Shown here: positions 35,128 to 45,108 of the stretch, piece after piece | How positions within the stretch are numbered: the first letter of the stretch is position 1 | How the letters are laid out: each line of letters begins with the position of its first letter | Assembly: GCA_032122355.1 (NCBI GenBank) | Contig: JAUMCS010000009.1 | Span: 1-52,441 of the forward strand | Length of the DNA stretch: 52,441 nucleotides | Direction: 5' to 3' | Origin: RFTU01 sp032122355 | Lineage (GTDB): Bacteria > Pseudomonadota > Gammaproteobacteria > Burkholderiales > Burkholderiaceae_C | Position numbers and translations under genes: made by a program | Notes under the pieces: generated by a model | The model's input: only the letters and a program-made list of their open reading frames with translations | Told to the model about the DNA's origin: nothing | Database searches by the model: none

Positions 35128-37692
35128 ATGGCTGACCCTCCCCAAGATTACCCTTTTTGGACTAAAACGACTGAGGAAATTCAACAGCAACTGGACTGCA
35201 CTCTCAATGGACTCCGTACTGCACAAGCAGAAAAGCGTCAAACCAAAGGTAAAAGCCCAACGTTTTTTCAGAAAGCATTTATAGGACATTGGGGGTGGCT
35301 GGGCCGGTCATGGGCCAGCCCATTGCTATGGTTACTTTTTGTGGCCATATCCCTAGCGGCCATTCTGGGCCAAACGCAAGAGGCCATCCTGATTGGCATC
35401 ATCTTAATCGGCAGTACTCTACTAACCACTACGCAAGAATGGCGCGCACAAAAAGCGCTTGAAAAACTTCAGCAATGGTTGGTGCTCAAAACACTGGTTT
35501 TACGCGATCAGCGATGGCAAAGCCTACCGATTAATCAACTGGTACCGGGCGATAGAATTCGTCTACACCCCGGCGATTGGATACCTGCTGATGGGATCAT
35601 TATTACATCGAATCAACTCACGATAGTACAAGCTAGCCTAACCGGCGAACCCCAACCCACCCCTAAATTCCCTGGGGTGGTTGCTGGTAATGCCTCGATT
35701 GCCGAAAGACATAACGTGCTTTATATGGGTAGCTCCGTCTACGGCGGATCGGCCGATATGTTGGTGGTTTACACCGGCCCCAATACGCTATGGGGTGAAA
35801 TCAGTGCCACCTTGCAACAACCTCGGCCCATCTCGGAATTCAATCGAGGCATTAAACAATTGGGGTTGATACTGCTGTACATCGTCACAATCATGCTAGT
35901 TGTAACCTTGGCCTTTAATCAGTGGCAAAAACGTCCGCTGATGGATGGTCTGCTTTTTTGTTTAGCTTTAGCCATAGGACTATCCCCCGAAATGCTTCCA
36001 GCCATTGTGAGTATTACGGTTGCCAAGGGTGCCATGGCCATGTCTAGAGTAGGTGTTATTGTGCGCCGATTAGAAGTAATGGAAGATTTAGGCACCATGA
36101 CAGTGCTATGCACCGACAAAACCGGCACACTAACGCAAGCCAGCATGGTTGTGCATGATGCCATAGACACCCATGGCAGCTCAAGCTTAGATATCAGACA
36201 ATTGGGATGGAGCAATGCCATGCTACAAAGTAGCAGCTCCAGTGCTCTGGATCAAGTATTAATACAAGATGCTCAACATCATCAATGGCAGCCGCAAGGG
36301 CTAACCAAAATCGGCGAACTCGGGTATGACTTCTTCCGTCAGCGTATCACTATTGAAATTCAAGATGAAAAGGGGGATCGTTTTATCATTACCAAAGGCG
36401 CAGCTCATAAACTGCTAGACCTATGCACTCACGAGCGCACCCAAACCCACTCGACTGCTGAAATCAGTACCGTGCGGCGCGCCCAGATCAACCAACTATG
36501 CCAAGAGCAAGGCCAGCAAGGTAGACGAGTATTGGCACTGGCAACCCGAGAAAAACAGCAAAGTACTGCACTCTCTGTGGATGATGAACATCACTTCGTA
36601 CTTGAGGGCTTTCTCACGTTCGATGACCCTCCAAAACCGGATGCCCTTCACACCATCCGGGAGCTGAACAACCGAGGCGTAGAAGTCAAGATGATTACCG
36701 GAGATCAGGCCTCTGTTGCCCTTCAAATCGCTCAATCCGTCGGGTTAGCGAGGGGCCTTCAAGCATCCTCGATTTTATGTGGACACCACATTGATTTACT
36801 GGATGATGCTGCACTTTGTCAACGCGCAGCCATTACACCCATTTTTGCCCAAACCGAGCCCCACCACAAAGCGCGCATCATAAGGGCATTAAGGCATTCT
36901 GGGCAAATCGTAGGTTACCTAGGTGACGGCTTGAATGACGTGCCCGCTCTTCAAGCAGCGCATGTCGCTGTATCGGTACACAATGCCGCACAAGTAGCTC
37001 GTCAAAGTGCGGATGTTGTCCTCACGAAAAATGATTTGCGGGTTCTGTCCAGAGGAATTGATGAAGGTCGACGCACCTTTGCCAACACGCGCAAGTACCT
37101 GACCGTAACGACCAGTGCCAACTTGGGCAATATGCTCAGCATGGCCATCGGCAGCATACTGTTGCCATTCTTTCCGATGTCATCGGGGCAAATATTACTC
37201 AACAATTTACTCTCGGACGTACCTGCCCTCTTTTTAAGTGTGGATCGAGTTCCCTCAGAAATAATACAAAAATCTCAGCGCTGGCAACTGACTGACTTTG
37301 TTCGAACCATTCTTGCATTTGGGCTGATCAGTAGTGGATTTGATGCCGCCCTATTTGGCTTACTATCGTTTACCTGGGGGGTATCTGAGGCAGAGTTTCA
37401 GACCGCATGGTTTCAATTTTCCTTACTCACTGAACTCATCACCATTATTTTGTTGTGTCGCTCAAAAACCCGTTGGGAGAATTTGCCAAGTGCGCCTATC
37501 GTCCTCAGTTGCGTGATAGTTGGCCTATTGGCCTTGATGATGCCGGTTTGCTCTTTCACCCAAATGACATTGAGTTTTGAGTCCCTTCGTTGGCCTTACT
37601 TGATATGTGTACTGTTGCTGAGTCTTGCCTATGGTGTGTGTATTGAATCGGCGAAAACCATGTTGCATCGCTATTCGGGTAATAACGAGTAG
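35128..37692 (+). CDS. P-type ATPase, MgtA/MgtB-like (type P3B)
   Basis: Membrane cation pump of 854 residues. The phosphorylation site is CTDKTGTLT (near 330). The preceding LALAIGLSPEMLPAIVSITV and AMSRVGVIVRRLEVMEDLGTMTVL follow the Mg2+-ATPase pattern, as does GEPQPTPK in the actuator domain. MITGD, GDGLNDVPALQAA and ten predicted membrane segments complete it. Magnesium uptake is the likely role by family, but the ion is not proven. The N-terminus is short and basic. ATG 35128 is chosen over TTG 35125. No magnesium-sensing leader is recognisable in the short upstream gap. Confidence 0.85.
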   Translation: MADPPQDYPFWTKTTEEIQQQLDCTLNGLRTAQAEKRQTKGKSPTFFQKAFIGHWGWLGRSWASPLLWLLFVAISLAAILGQTQEAILIGIILIGSTLLTTTQEWRAQKALEKLQQWLVLKTLVLRDQRWQSLPINQLVPGDRIRLHPGDWIPADGIIITSNQLTIVQASLTGEPQPTPKFPGVVAGNASIAERHNVLYMGSSVYGGSADMLVVYTGPNTLWGEISATLQQPRPISEFNRGIKQLGLILLYIVTIMLVVTLAFNQWQKRPLMDGLLFCLALAIGLSPEMLPAIVSITVAKGAMAMSRVGVIVRRLEVMEDLGTMTVLCTDKTGTLTQASMVVHDAIDTHGSSSLDIRQLGWSNAMLQSSSSSALDQVLIQDAQHHQWQPQGLTKIGELGYDFFRQRITIEIQDEKGDRFIITKGAAHKLLDLCTHERTQTHSTAEISTVRRAQINQLCQEQGQQGRRVLALATREKQQSTALSVDDEHHFVLEGFLTFDDPPKPDALHTIRELNNRGVEVKMITGDQASVALQIAQSVGLARGLQASSILCGHHIDLLDDAALCQRAAITPIFAQTEPHHKARIIRALRHSGQIVGYLGDGLNDVPALQAAHVAVSVHNAAQVARQSADVVLTKNDLRVLSRGIDEGRRTFANTRKYLTVTTSANLGNMLSMAIGSILLPFFPMSSGQILLNNLLSDVPALFLSVDRVPSEIIQKSQRWQLTDFVRTILAFGLISSGFDAALFGLLSFTWGVSEAEFQTAWFQFSLLTELITIILLCRSKTRWENLPSAPIVLSCVIVGLLALMMPVCSFTQMTLSFESLRWPYLICVLLLSLAYGVCIESAKTMLHRYSGNNE

Positions 37693-37754
37693 ATTGCCAC
37701 GCCGAGCATCCGTATGATTTTAATCAATACAGCCTATTTATAGCAGAAGGCAGC

Positions 37755-38933
37755 ATGATGAGAGTCAAACAAATCATCGTCCCATTACTGGCTCATTCGC
37801 CATCATCAAATGAGTTGGAGGAACTTCAAAGCATTCATCCGCAGGTGGTATTTTTGTTTGGAGATATCGCATTTTTTAAAAGTTCACTCCAGTCTGACAA
37901 TAGCTTGATTTCCCTTTTGCAAAAGCAATTACCTCATAGCTTGCTAGTAGGTTGCAGTACATCTGGTGAAATTTTGGCCTCACAAACTCACTCAGGCACT
38001 TTAACCGCAACAGCTATTCGGTTTGACACCAGCCAAGTCTATTCAGCCAGTTGCCCACTGACGCAAATGTCCCATTCTGAGGAAGTTGGTCTAGCCTTAG
38101 CGCAAAAGCTGGATCACCCCAATTTACAACATGTATTGATATTTGCGCCAGGAGTCAACATAAATGGTAGCGCTTTGGTAAATGGCTTGAAAAAAGGTTT
38201 TACCCAACCAGAAACCATCAGCGTCTCTGGCGGGTTAGCGGGTGACAATGGCACTTTTAAACAAACCTTTACAATTGGACCACATGGTGTGAGTGAAAAC
38301 CATGTAGTCGCTCTAGGTTTTCATGGATTGAGCCTAATTGCAGGTAGTTGCGCGCGCGGTGGCTGGACCCCGTTTGGACCGACTAGGCAGGTAACTAAGG
38401 CCGAGGGAAATATTCTATACACCGTTGATCATGAGCCTGCGCTCGATATGTACATGCGCTATCTGGGTAAATATGCCAATGACCTTCCTGCATCTGGCCT
38501 GTTATTTCCACTAGAAATCGAGGATGAAGCCAACCCAGATAATGGTCTCATTCGAACTATCTTAGGGATAGATGAAACGCAAAAGGCTCTTATTTTGGCT
38601 GGTGAGCTTAAAACTGGCGCTCGAGTGCGGATGATGCACGCTTCAACCCAAAACCTCATCGAAGCCGCCGCTGAAGCAGCTGAGAAAATTCAACGCCCCA
38701 GCACAATGAAAGATGATGCATTGGCACTTTTAGTCAGCTGTGTAGGCCGCAAACTGATTATGGGGGACATGGTTGATCAAGAAATCGAAACTGTTGCTGA
38801 TGTACTGGGAGATCAAACTCTATACACAGGCTTCTACTCCAACGGAGAAATATCCGCTTGGAACTTTAACCAAGACTGCCGCCTCCACAATCAAACCATG
38901 ACCATCACCTGGCTATGCGAACACCAAGCTTAA
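37755..38933 (+). CDS. FIST domain sensory protein
   Basis: Soluble protein of 392 residues with FIST N and FIST C domains. Family signs are LLVGCSTSGEIL, HVLIFAPGVNINGSALVNGL, SGGLAGDNGTFKQT, VALGFHGLSLIAGSCARGGWTPFGP and a C-terminal LLVSCVGRKLIMG. FIST domains are thought to bind small ligands such as amino acids in signalling pathways. The gene overlaps the hybrid kinase gene by 19 bases, so the two probably act together. The ATG at 37758 is an alternative. Confidence 0.9.
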   Translation: MMRVKQIIVPLLAHSPSSNELEELQSIHPQVVFLFGDIAFFKSSLQSDNSLISLLQKQLPHSLLVGCSTSGEILASQTHSGTLTATAIRFDTSQVYSASCPLTQMSHSEEVGLALAQKLDHPNLQHVLIFAPGVNINGSALVNGLKKGFTQPETISVSGGLAGDNGTFKQTFTIGPHGVSENHVVALGFHGLSLIAGSCARGGWTPFGPTRQVTKAEGNILYTVDHEPALDMYMRYLGKYANDLPASGLLFPLEIEDEANPDNGLIRTILGIDETQKALILAGELKTGARVRMMHASTQNLIEAAAEAAEKIQRPSTMKDDALALLVSCVGRKLIMGDMVDQEIETVADVLGDQTLYTGFYSNGEISAWNFNQDCRLHNQTMTITWLCEHQA

Positions 38934-41900
38934 ATGTTTCTCATAAAACCTTACAGCGCCTCATACGTAAGTATTGCGGCATAGAGTCAATTCATACCTT
39001 AAATACATTACTTGAACAACATGCGCCCGTTATTAATGCGCATTTGCCACCTGAACTACAAACGCTGCTACTTCAATTGCCGCAGTTTATTCAACGAATT
39101 GACGCAAATTTCTGTCAATTTGAACGTGACTCTGAGCTACGCACACGCAGCCTTGAGTTGAGTTCAATTGATCTGAGTCAAGCCAATGCCCGACTAAACC
39201 ACGAATTGGAAGAACGTAATCGTGCTATCGCTTCATTGGGCGCACTAGCGCAAACAGCCACTGGACATAAATCAGCAACCAAGACAAGCCGCAAGAACAT
39301 ACCAGATGATCAAAATTTAATAGCACTGTCAGAAGCAGTCACGAATTTGGTTACTCGATTAAAATCCGAGCAAAATGAACAAATTCGTTTGCGCGAACAA
39401 TTTGAACGAATTGGGGCGGGATACCAAGCCGTTTTAAACAACCTTTCGGAAGTTGTTTTTAGAACAGATTCACGAGGTCGATTAATCTTCACTAACCAAG
39501 CTTGGGTTCGAACCATAGGCCTGTCTGAATATGACTGCATGGGCAAAAAGCTTGATGAATTCATTGCCGACTCGGATGTAGTCAAATGGCGTACTGCGGT
39601 ATCAGAACTTCTTGCCGGAGACAGGCCCCATATTCTCGGTGAGTACAGGTTAATCCGCCCTGACAACGTAATGGTCTGGACGGAAGTGCATGTACAACCA
39701 CTCATGCTTGACTCCCATCGCATCTCTGGCATGACTGGAACTTTTAATGACATCACTGAGCGTAAACAAGCCAATGACCAACTCGCGCAGCAATTAGCCT
39801 TTGTCGACACCCTTTTTCAAAGCCTACCGGTACCAGCCTTTGTGAAAGATGCGCAACTGCGCTATGTACGCTTTAATCAAGCCTATGCTCAACTATTTCA
39901 TCTTGAATTAGATCAGGCGGTGGGTAAAACCACGCAAGAATTAGGTTATGTCACAGAAACCCCCTATCATCAACACCACACAAAAGAGGCACTCGAATCC
40001 GACACACCAGTAGTTTTTGAAAGCCACATGGTATTGCGCAATCAAATCGAGATGGATGCTGTTGTCAGCAAAGCGGCTTTACGAGACACCCAAGGCAATG
40101 TTATAGGACTACTCGGTACATTTGTTGATATTACCTCCCAAAAAGAAATGGCTAGGGCCACCGAACATGCTCGGCGTGCTGCTGAGGCCGCTAACCGGCT
40201 CAAAAGTGATTTTCTGGCCAACATGAGCCATGAGTTGCGTACGCCTATGAATGGGATCATAGGCTTGACTGAATTATTGCTAGATACTCCCTTAGATACG
40301 CAACAAAAAGAATACCTATGCTTGGTCAAACAATCATCCGATTCATTGATGTATTTGCTCAATGAAATTTTAGACCTGTCTAAAATTGAAGCTGGCAAAA
40401 TGTCACTTGAACAAATCACTTTTGACCTAGCATCTTTAATCACCGAGGTCATGCGGGCTAATGCACCCCGAGTCAACCAGGGCAATGTACGAATGGCACT
40501 GGACATTGCACCCAACATCCCCTCGCAAATCATCGGCGATCCAGGGCGTATCCGACAAATTCTTACCAATTTAGTGGGTAATGCAGCCAAATTCACTGAG
40601 CAAGGTGAAATTGTCACCCGTTTAGAAGCACTCGACACCCAAGGTACCCAGACCCGCATCAGAATTGCGGTTCAAGATACAGGCATCGGCATATCCAACG
40701 ATCAACTAGAGCGTATTTTTGCGCCTTTTGTACAAGAGGACTCCTCCATCACCCGCCGTTTTGGTGGAACCGGTTTGGGTCTAACTATCACCCACCGTCT
40801 AGCGCAAATGATGGGAGGTCATATTCAGGTCGAGAGCCAACAAGGAAAAGGCTCCATTTTTCAAGTAGAACTACCCATTCAAATCCCTAACTCAGAACAT
40901 AATCATCCGCAAAAACGCCACCATAAGGGCGAAAACCTCAAAGGTTGTCGCTTCTTACTGGTAGACAGAGACAGTTCTCAAAGTCAAATATTAAAAAAAT
41001 ACCTGGAATCCATCGATTGCTCAGTTGCCACAGCCACAACGCTGGATGACATTCAAAAAATTTTCCATCAGAAGCCACTCTTTGATGCCATCATCATTGA
41101 TTCAGACTTACCCCAGCAACGCGGAGCTCATCTTGCACGCGATTTGCTCAACCAGCAAAAAAACTTACCGCCAACATTCATACTCACACCCGTTAGCACC
41201 TCATCAGAGCGCCATACCATGCCCAGCTCTATGCCTTTTACCATACTGCTAACACCGGCATCGGCGGCAGAAATTGCTCACAGCGTTGCGGGTGTTATTG
41301 TCAAAAAGCCCAGCCTTAAACCCACTCAAGAAACACTGCCTTCCAACAATAGCTTGGTTTCTACAGCAGCCACATCCTCTAGCACCTTACCCGCACGTAT
41401 TTTGTTGGCAGAGGACAATTCTGTTAATCAACTATTGGCTAAGCGAATACTAATGCGTTGGAATCACCAAGTGACGGTTGCCAATGACGGACAGGAAGCC
41501 CTGAACCTATTTGCAGAAAATGAATTCGATGTCATNNNNNNNNNNAGGCTTGCGAGCGCATTCGGAGCCTAGAGAAAAATGAAGGCTTGCGTCGCACCAT
41601 CATCATTGCTTTAACGGCCAATGCCATGGAGTCAGATCGTCAGCGCTGCTTGGATGCTGGTATGGACGACTACCTCTCCAAGCCGCTGCATTCAGCTGAT
41701 TTACAACGCATGTTGGAAAAATATTTACCCAAGAAAACCGACTCTGCGATATGTGCACCTTCTGAACTACCCATATCACCTTTAGCCAGTTCAGAGCCCT
41801 CGACATTCGATTATGCCCAAGCGCTCAATACCGCCAATCCAGAAATCTTATCGATTATTGGAGAAGCCTTTCATCAGAGTTGCCCAACAGATCTAGACAA

Positions 41901-42183
41901 ACTTCAAAAGGCCTGTGAACAAAACAACCCCATTGACGTTAACCGTTTAGCGCATACACTCAAAGGACTTTTAAGCTGTTTTCAAGCGCAACCTGCTGCG
42001 GCTATAGCTGAAGAGCTTGAGAAGATAGCCCTGATCAAACCCTTTAATCAAACCACCAGTCTTGAAAAAGCAAACGCCTTAACCCGCGAAACACATACTT
42101 TCCTAGCCGCTTTACTTCGTAAAATTCCTCAGAAGCCTGCCGAATCAAGTCTTAGCCATCTCACTGAAAATACGCTGAGCTAA
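38915..42183 (+). CDS. Multi-domain hybrid histidine kinase (PAS-PAS-HisKA-HATPase-REC-REC-Hpt), interrupted by N gap
   Basis: Cytoplasmic phosphorelay kinase without membrane segments. Residues 1-165 are helical with a long coiled coil. Two PAS domains follow (about 165-285 and 295-410). HisKA has FLANMSHELRTPMNG (near 433), and HATPase has NLVGNAAKFTEQG and FGGTGLGLTI. A first receiver (LLVDRDSSQSQ, IIIDSDLPQQRG) is somewhat divergent, and a second begins RILLAEDNSVNQ. The gap at 41536 removes its phospho-acceptor Asp, but reading resumes with ACERIRSLEKN and ALTANAM. An Hpt domain with RLAHTLKG ends it. The frames before and after the N run differ, so the gap is not 10 bases. Partner of the overlapping FIST gene. 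Confidence 0.88.
41536..41545. other. Run of 10 N (scaffold gap) inside the hybrid kinase
   Basis: Falls in the second receiver between FDVI and ACERIR. About 13 residues (roughly 40 bases) of the acceptor region should be there, so the run is a placeholder. Confidence 0.9.
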
Positions 42184-42272
42184 ACTATTGGTGCCAACCA
42201 TTTACCCTGACGTACTCATAACAATTCTTACCTGACTTGGCAATCAGTGCGCCAAACTGATACGATTTAGGG

Positions 42273-43541
42273 ATGATGAATTTTAAATTCCCTGAATATG
42301 AGTTTCTAATAGGCTGGCGCTATATCCGAACTGGACGAAAGGGTAGACGCAACGCTTTTATTTCATTCATTTCCACTATTTCAATCCTGGGCATTGCATT
42401 GGGTGTTGCTGCTCTTATCATTGTTTTGAGTGTGATGAATGGATTTCAAAAAGAAGTTCGTGACCGTATGCTTAGCATTGTTCCACACATTGAAATACGT
42501 TCAGCTAACAACGAACCTCTGACTCAATGGAAATTGATCGCACGCCAATGCAAACAACTACGCCCTGATATTATCGGTTCAGCCCCGTTTGTTAGAGGCC
42601 AAGCACTAATAGCCAAGGGGGATTCGATGCAAGGAGTCTATCTGCGCGGAATTGACCCCTTAGAAGAAGCCTTTGTTACGCCACTGATCGAAAATAACCC
42701 AGAGCTTGTGAAAGACTTACAACCAGGCCGTTGGAACATCCTACTAGGCATTGAATTAGCACGGCAATTAGGAGTAGAAAAAGGTAGCCGTATCAGTGTA
42801 GTCACCCCTCAAGGCAAAACCACTGCAGCTGGCGTATTACCTCGCTTCAAAACATTTCGCGTTGCAGGTTTATTTGATTCAGGTCATTTTGAATACGATA
42901 GTGCCATGGCATTGATTAACATCGATGATGCTGCGAAATTAATGCGCACTGGAGGTCCCAATGGCATCCAGCTACGATTAGAAAACGGACATGATGCACG
43001 TGAAGCGGGTGAATACCTCAGTGCAGTCATGCCTAGCCAAATTATCGTGAGTGATTGGACCCGCACCAACCGCAATTGGTTTGATGCAGTGCAACTAGAA
43101 AAACGGCTGATGTTTATCATCCTTACCCTTATCGTAGCCGTTGCCGCCTTCAACTTGGTCAGCACACTGGTGATGACCGTTACCGACAAAACCTCGGATA
43201 TTGCTATTCTTCGTACAATGGGGGCCAGCCCGCAATCCATCATGACCATCTTCATGCTGCAAGGCGCTACGGCAGGTCTAATGGGTACCATGAGTGGCCT
43301 TGTCATGGGACTTATTATTGCTTTTAACGTTGGTTCTATTGTTTCTGCCATTGAGCAATTGCTCTCCACCCATTTTCTTCCAGCCTCGGTATACCTCATC
43401 AGCCGTATGCCCAGTGACCCGCAATGGAGAGATATTGCACCCATTACCCTCATCTCCCTCATACTGGCTTTTATTGCCACCATTTATCCGAGTTGGCGCG
43501 CCAGTCGTGTACAACCTGCCCAGGCTTTACGTTATGAATAA
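42273..43541 (+). CDS. lolC: Lipoprotein-releasing system permease LolC/LolE family
   Basis: ABC transporter membrane subunit releasing lipoproteins from the inner membrane to LolA. The 422-residue product has four membrane segments (about 28-52, 275-300, 320-345 and 385-410) with a large periplasmic domain between the first two. The N-terminal pattern FPEYEFLIGWRYIR and ISILGIALGVAALIIVLSVMNGFQ is typical. It overlaps lolD by eight bases. No second permease gene follows, so this may be a single-permease (LolF-like) system. Confidence 0.93.
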   Translation: MMNFKFPEYEFLIGWRYIRTGRKGRRNAFISFISTISILGIALGVAALIIVLSVMNGFQKEVRDRMLSIVPHIEIRSANNEPLTQWKLIARQCKQLRPDIIGSAPFVRGQALIAKGDSMQGVYLRGIDPLEEAFVTPLIENNPELVKDLQPGRWNILLGIELARQLGVEKGSRISVVTPQGKTTAAGVLPRFKTFRVAGLFDSGHFEYDSAMALINIDDAAKLMRTGGPNGIQLRLENGHDAREAGEYLSAVMPSQIIVSDWTRTNRNWFDAVQLEKRLMFIILTLIVAVAAFNLVSTLVMTVTDKTSDIAILRTMGASPQSIMTIFMLQGATAGLMGTMSGLVMGLIIAFNVGSIVSAIEQLLSTHFLPASVYLISRMPSDPQWRDIAPITLISLILAFIATIYPSWRASRVQPAQALRYE

Positions 43542-44241
43542 TCCTGTACCTATATTTACTCGTACCGTCTTAAGCGCCTACGATTTAAGTCATAGCTTTC
43601 AAGAGGGCCAGGGCTCTGATCTACAGCGTATTGATGTACTTCAACAGGTCCAACTTCAAGTAGGGGAAGGTGAGTCCATAGCCATTGTGGGTGCATCAGG
43701 GTCGGGCAAAAGCACATTACTTCATTTATTGGGTGGTCTTGATAAGCCCATGTCAGGCAAGATAGAACTCATGGGCAGTGACTTGTCTCAAATGGATACC
43801 TATACACTGGGTATGTGGCAGAACCTATACCTAGGTTTTATTTACCAATTTCACCATTTGCTACCTGAATTTAGTGCCCTGGAGAATGTTGCAATGCCCT
43901 TACGTATTCGTCGCATGGATAAGTATGCAGCGTGGGATGAGGCTGCCAAAATCCTAAGTGCAGTTGGCTTGGGGAAGCGAATTGACCACCGCCCCGCCGA
44001 ACTATCTGGCGGCGAACGTCAGCGCGTTGCAGTTGCCCGAGCTTTGGTTACCAAACCCGCTTGCGTATTGGCCGACGAACCCACCGGGAATCTAGATCGT
44101 CAAACGGCCGATCAGGTTTTTGATCTCATCTTGAGCCGCGTCGTATCAGAAAAAAGCTCGCTGGTGCTGGTTACTCATGATGCCCGTTTGGCGCAGCGTT
44201 GTTCGCGACAACTTGAACTGGTCAATGGCCAGCTGGTTTGA
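43534..44241 (+). CDS. lolD: Lipoprotein-releasing system ATPase LolD
   Basis: ABC ATPase of the Lol system. ATG 43534 gives 235 residues; longer in-frame extensions lie inside lolC. Walker A is GASGSGKST (53-61), the signature is LSGGERQRVAVARAL, Walker B is CVLADEPTGNLD, and the Q-loop reads FIYQFHHLLPEFSALENVAMP, characteristic of LolD. The stop is directly followed by the tatD ATG. Confidence 0.95.
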   Translation: MNNPVPIFTRTVLSAYDLSHSFQEGQGSDLQRIDVLQQVQLQVGEGESIAIVGASGSGKSTLLHLLGGLDKPMSGKIELMGSDLSQMDTYTLGMWQNLYLGFIYQFHHLLPEFSALENVAMPLRIRRMDKYAAWDEAAKILSAVGLGKRIDHRPAELSGGERQRVAVARALVTKPACVLADEPTGNLDRQTADQVFDLILSRVVSEKSSLVLVTHDARLAQRCSRQLELVNGQLV

Positions 44242-45108
44242 ATGTGGATTGATACCCACTGTCACCTTGATGCCTCTGAATTCAATGTTGACCGCCTAGC
44301 CATACTGGAACGCGCTCGGCAAGCAGGTGTGGGGATGCTGGTGATACCGGCAGTACAACTCGATCATTTCAGCCAAGTTCAAACTCTCGCTCGTACCCAC
44401 GGTTTGGCCTATGCCTTAGGCATACATCCGCTCTACACCCCTGGTATAACAGCCACGCACTTCACTCTTTTGCGCCAAGCTCTTGCTCAGGCCAGAGAGG
44501 ACCCCCACTTAGTGGCTGTGGGTGAAATTGGCCTCGATTATTTTGTCACGGATATTGACCGTGAACATCAAATGCAGTGCTACATCGCACAAATCCAATT
44601 GGCCCGTGAGTTTGAGTTACCAGTTATTCTGCATGTCAGGCGCAGTGCCGATGATTTACTCAAGGTGTTGCAGCAACACCCAGTAGTCGGTGGCATTGCC
44701 CACGCATTCAATGGCAGCCAACAGCAAGCTGAGCAATTCATTAGCAGAGGGTTTGCTCTGGGTTTTGGAGGCACCCTTACCTTTGACCGTGCGCTACAAA
44801 TCCGACGCTTGGCACAAACCATTGATCCATCTGCCATCGTGCTGGAAACCGATGCGCCTGACATTCCCCCTCAGTGGTTGTATCAACCCCGTGCGAATCG
44901 CATCAAATTGACCGACCAGGCCTACCCAAGCGCGCGCAATGAACCTGCCCAACTGGTACGAATTGCAGAAAGCCTCAGCTCTCTACGTGGCTGGAATGCA
45001 CACGAAACTGCCACTAACACCATGCACAATGCAATCAGGGCGCTCCCCCGATTGAAGGCACTACTACCTCACATCAACAATGCAGCCCCCAGCGCAACTC
45101 CGCATTAA
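44242..45108 (+). CDS. tatD: TatD family metal-dependent hydrolase
   Basis: TIM-barrel deoxyribonuclease-like protein of 288 residues, starting on the base after the lolD stop. Metal-site residues are in MWIDTHCHLDA (His6, His8), GEIGLDYF, PVILHVRRS and LETDAPDIPP. It is a YjjV-type member rather than the YcfH type, judged by the short lead-in and the Lol neighbourhood. The role in DNA or RNA cleanup is not settled. It converges on the thiolase gene with a four-base overlap. Confidence 0.9.
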   Translation: MWIDTHCHLDASEFNVDRLAILERARQAGVGMLVIPAVQLDHFSQVQTLARTHGLAYALGIHPLYTPGITATHFTLLRQALAQAREDPHLVAVGEIGLDYFVTDIDREHQMQCYIAQIQLAREFELPVILHVRRSADDLLKVLQQHPVVGGIAHAFNGSQQQAEQFISRGFALGFGGTLTFDRALQIRRLAQTIDPSAIVLETDAPDIPPQWLYQPRANRIKLTDQAYPSARNEPAQLVRIAESLSSLRGWNAHETATNTMHNAIRALPRLKALLPHINNAAPSATPH

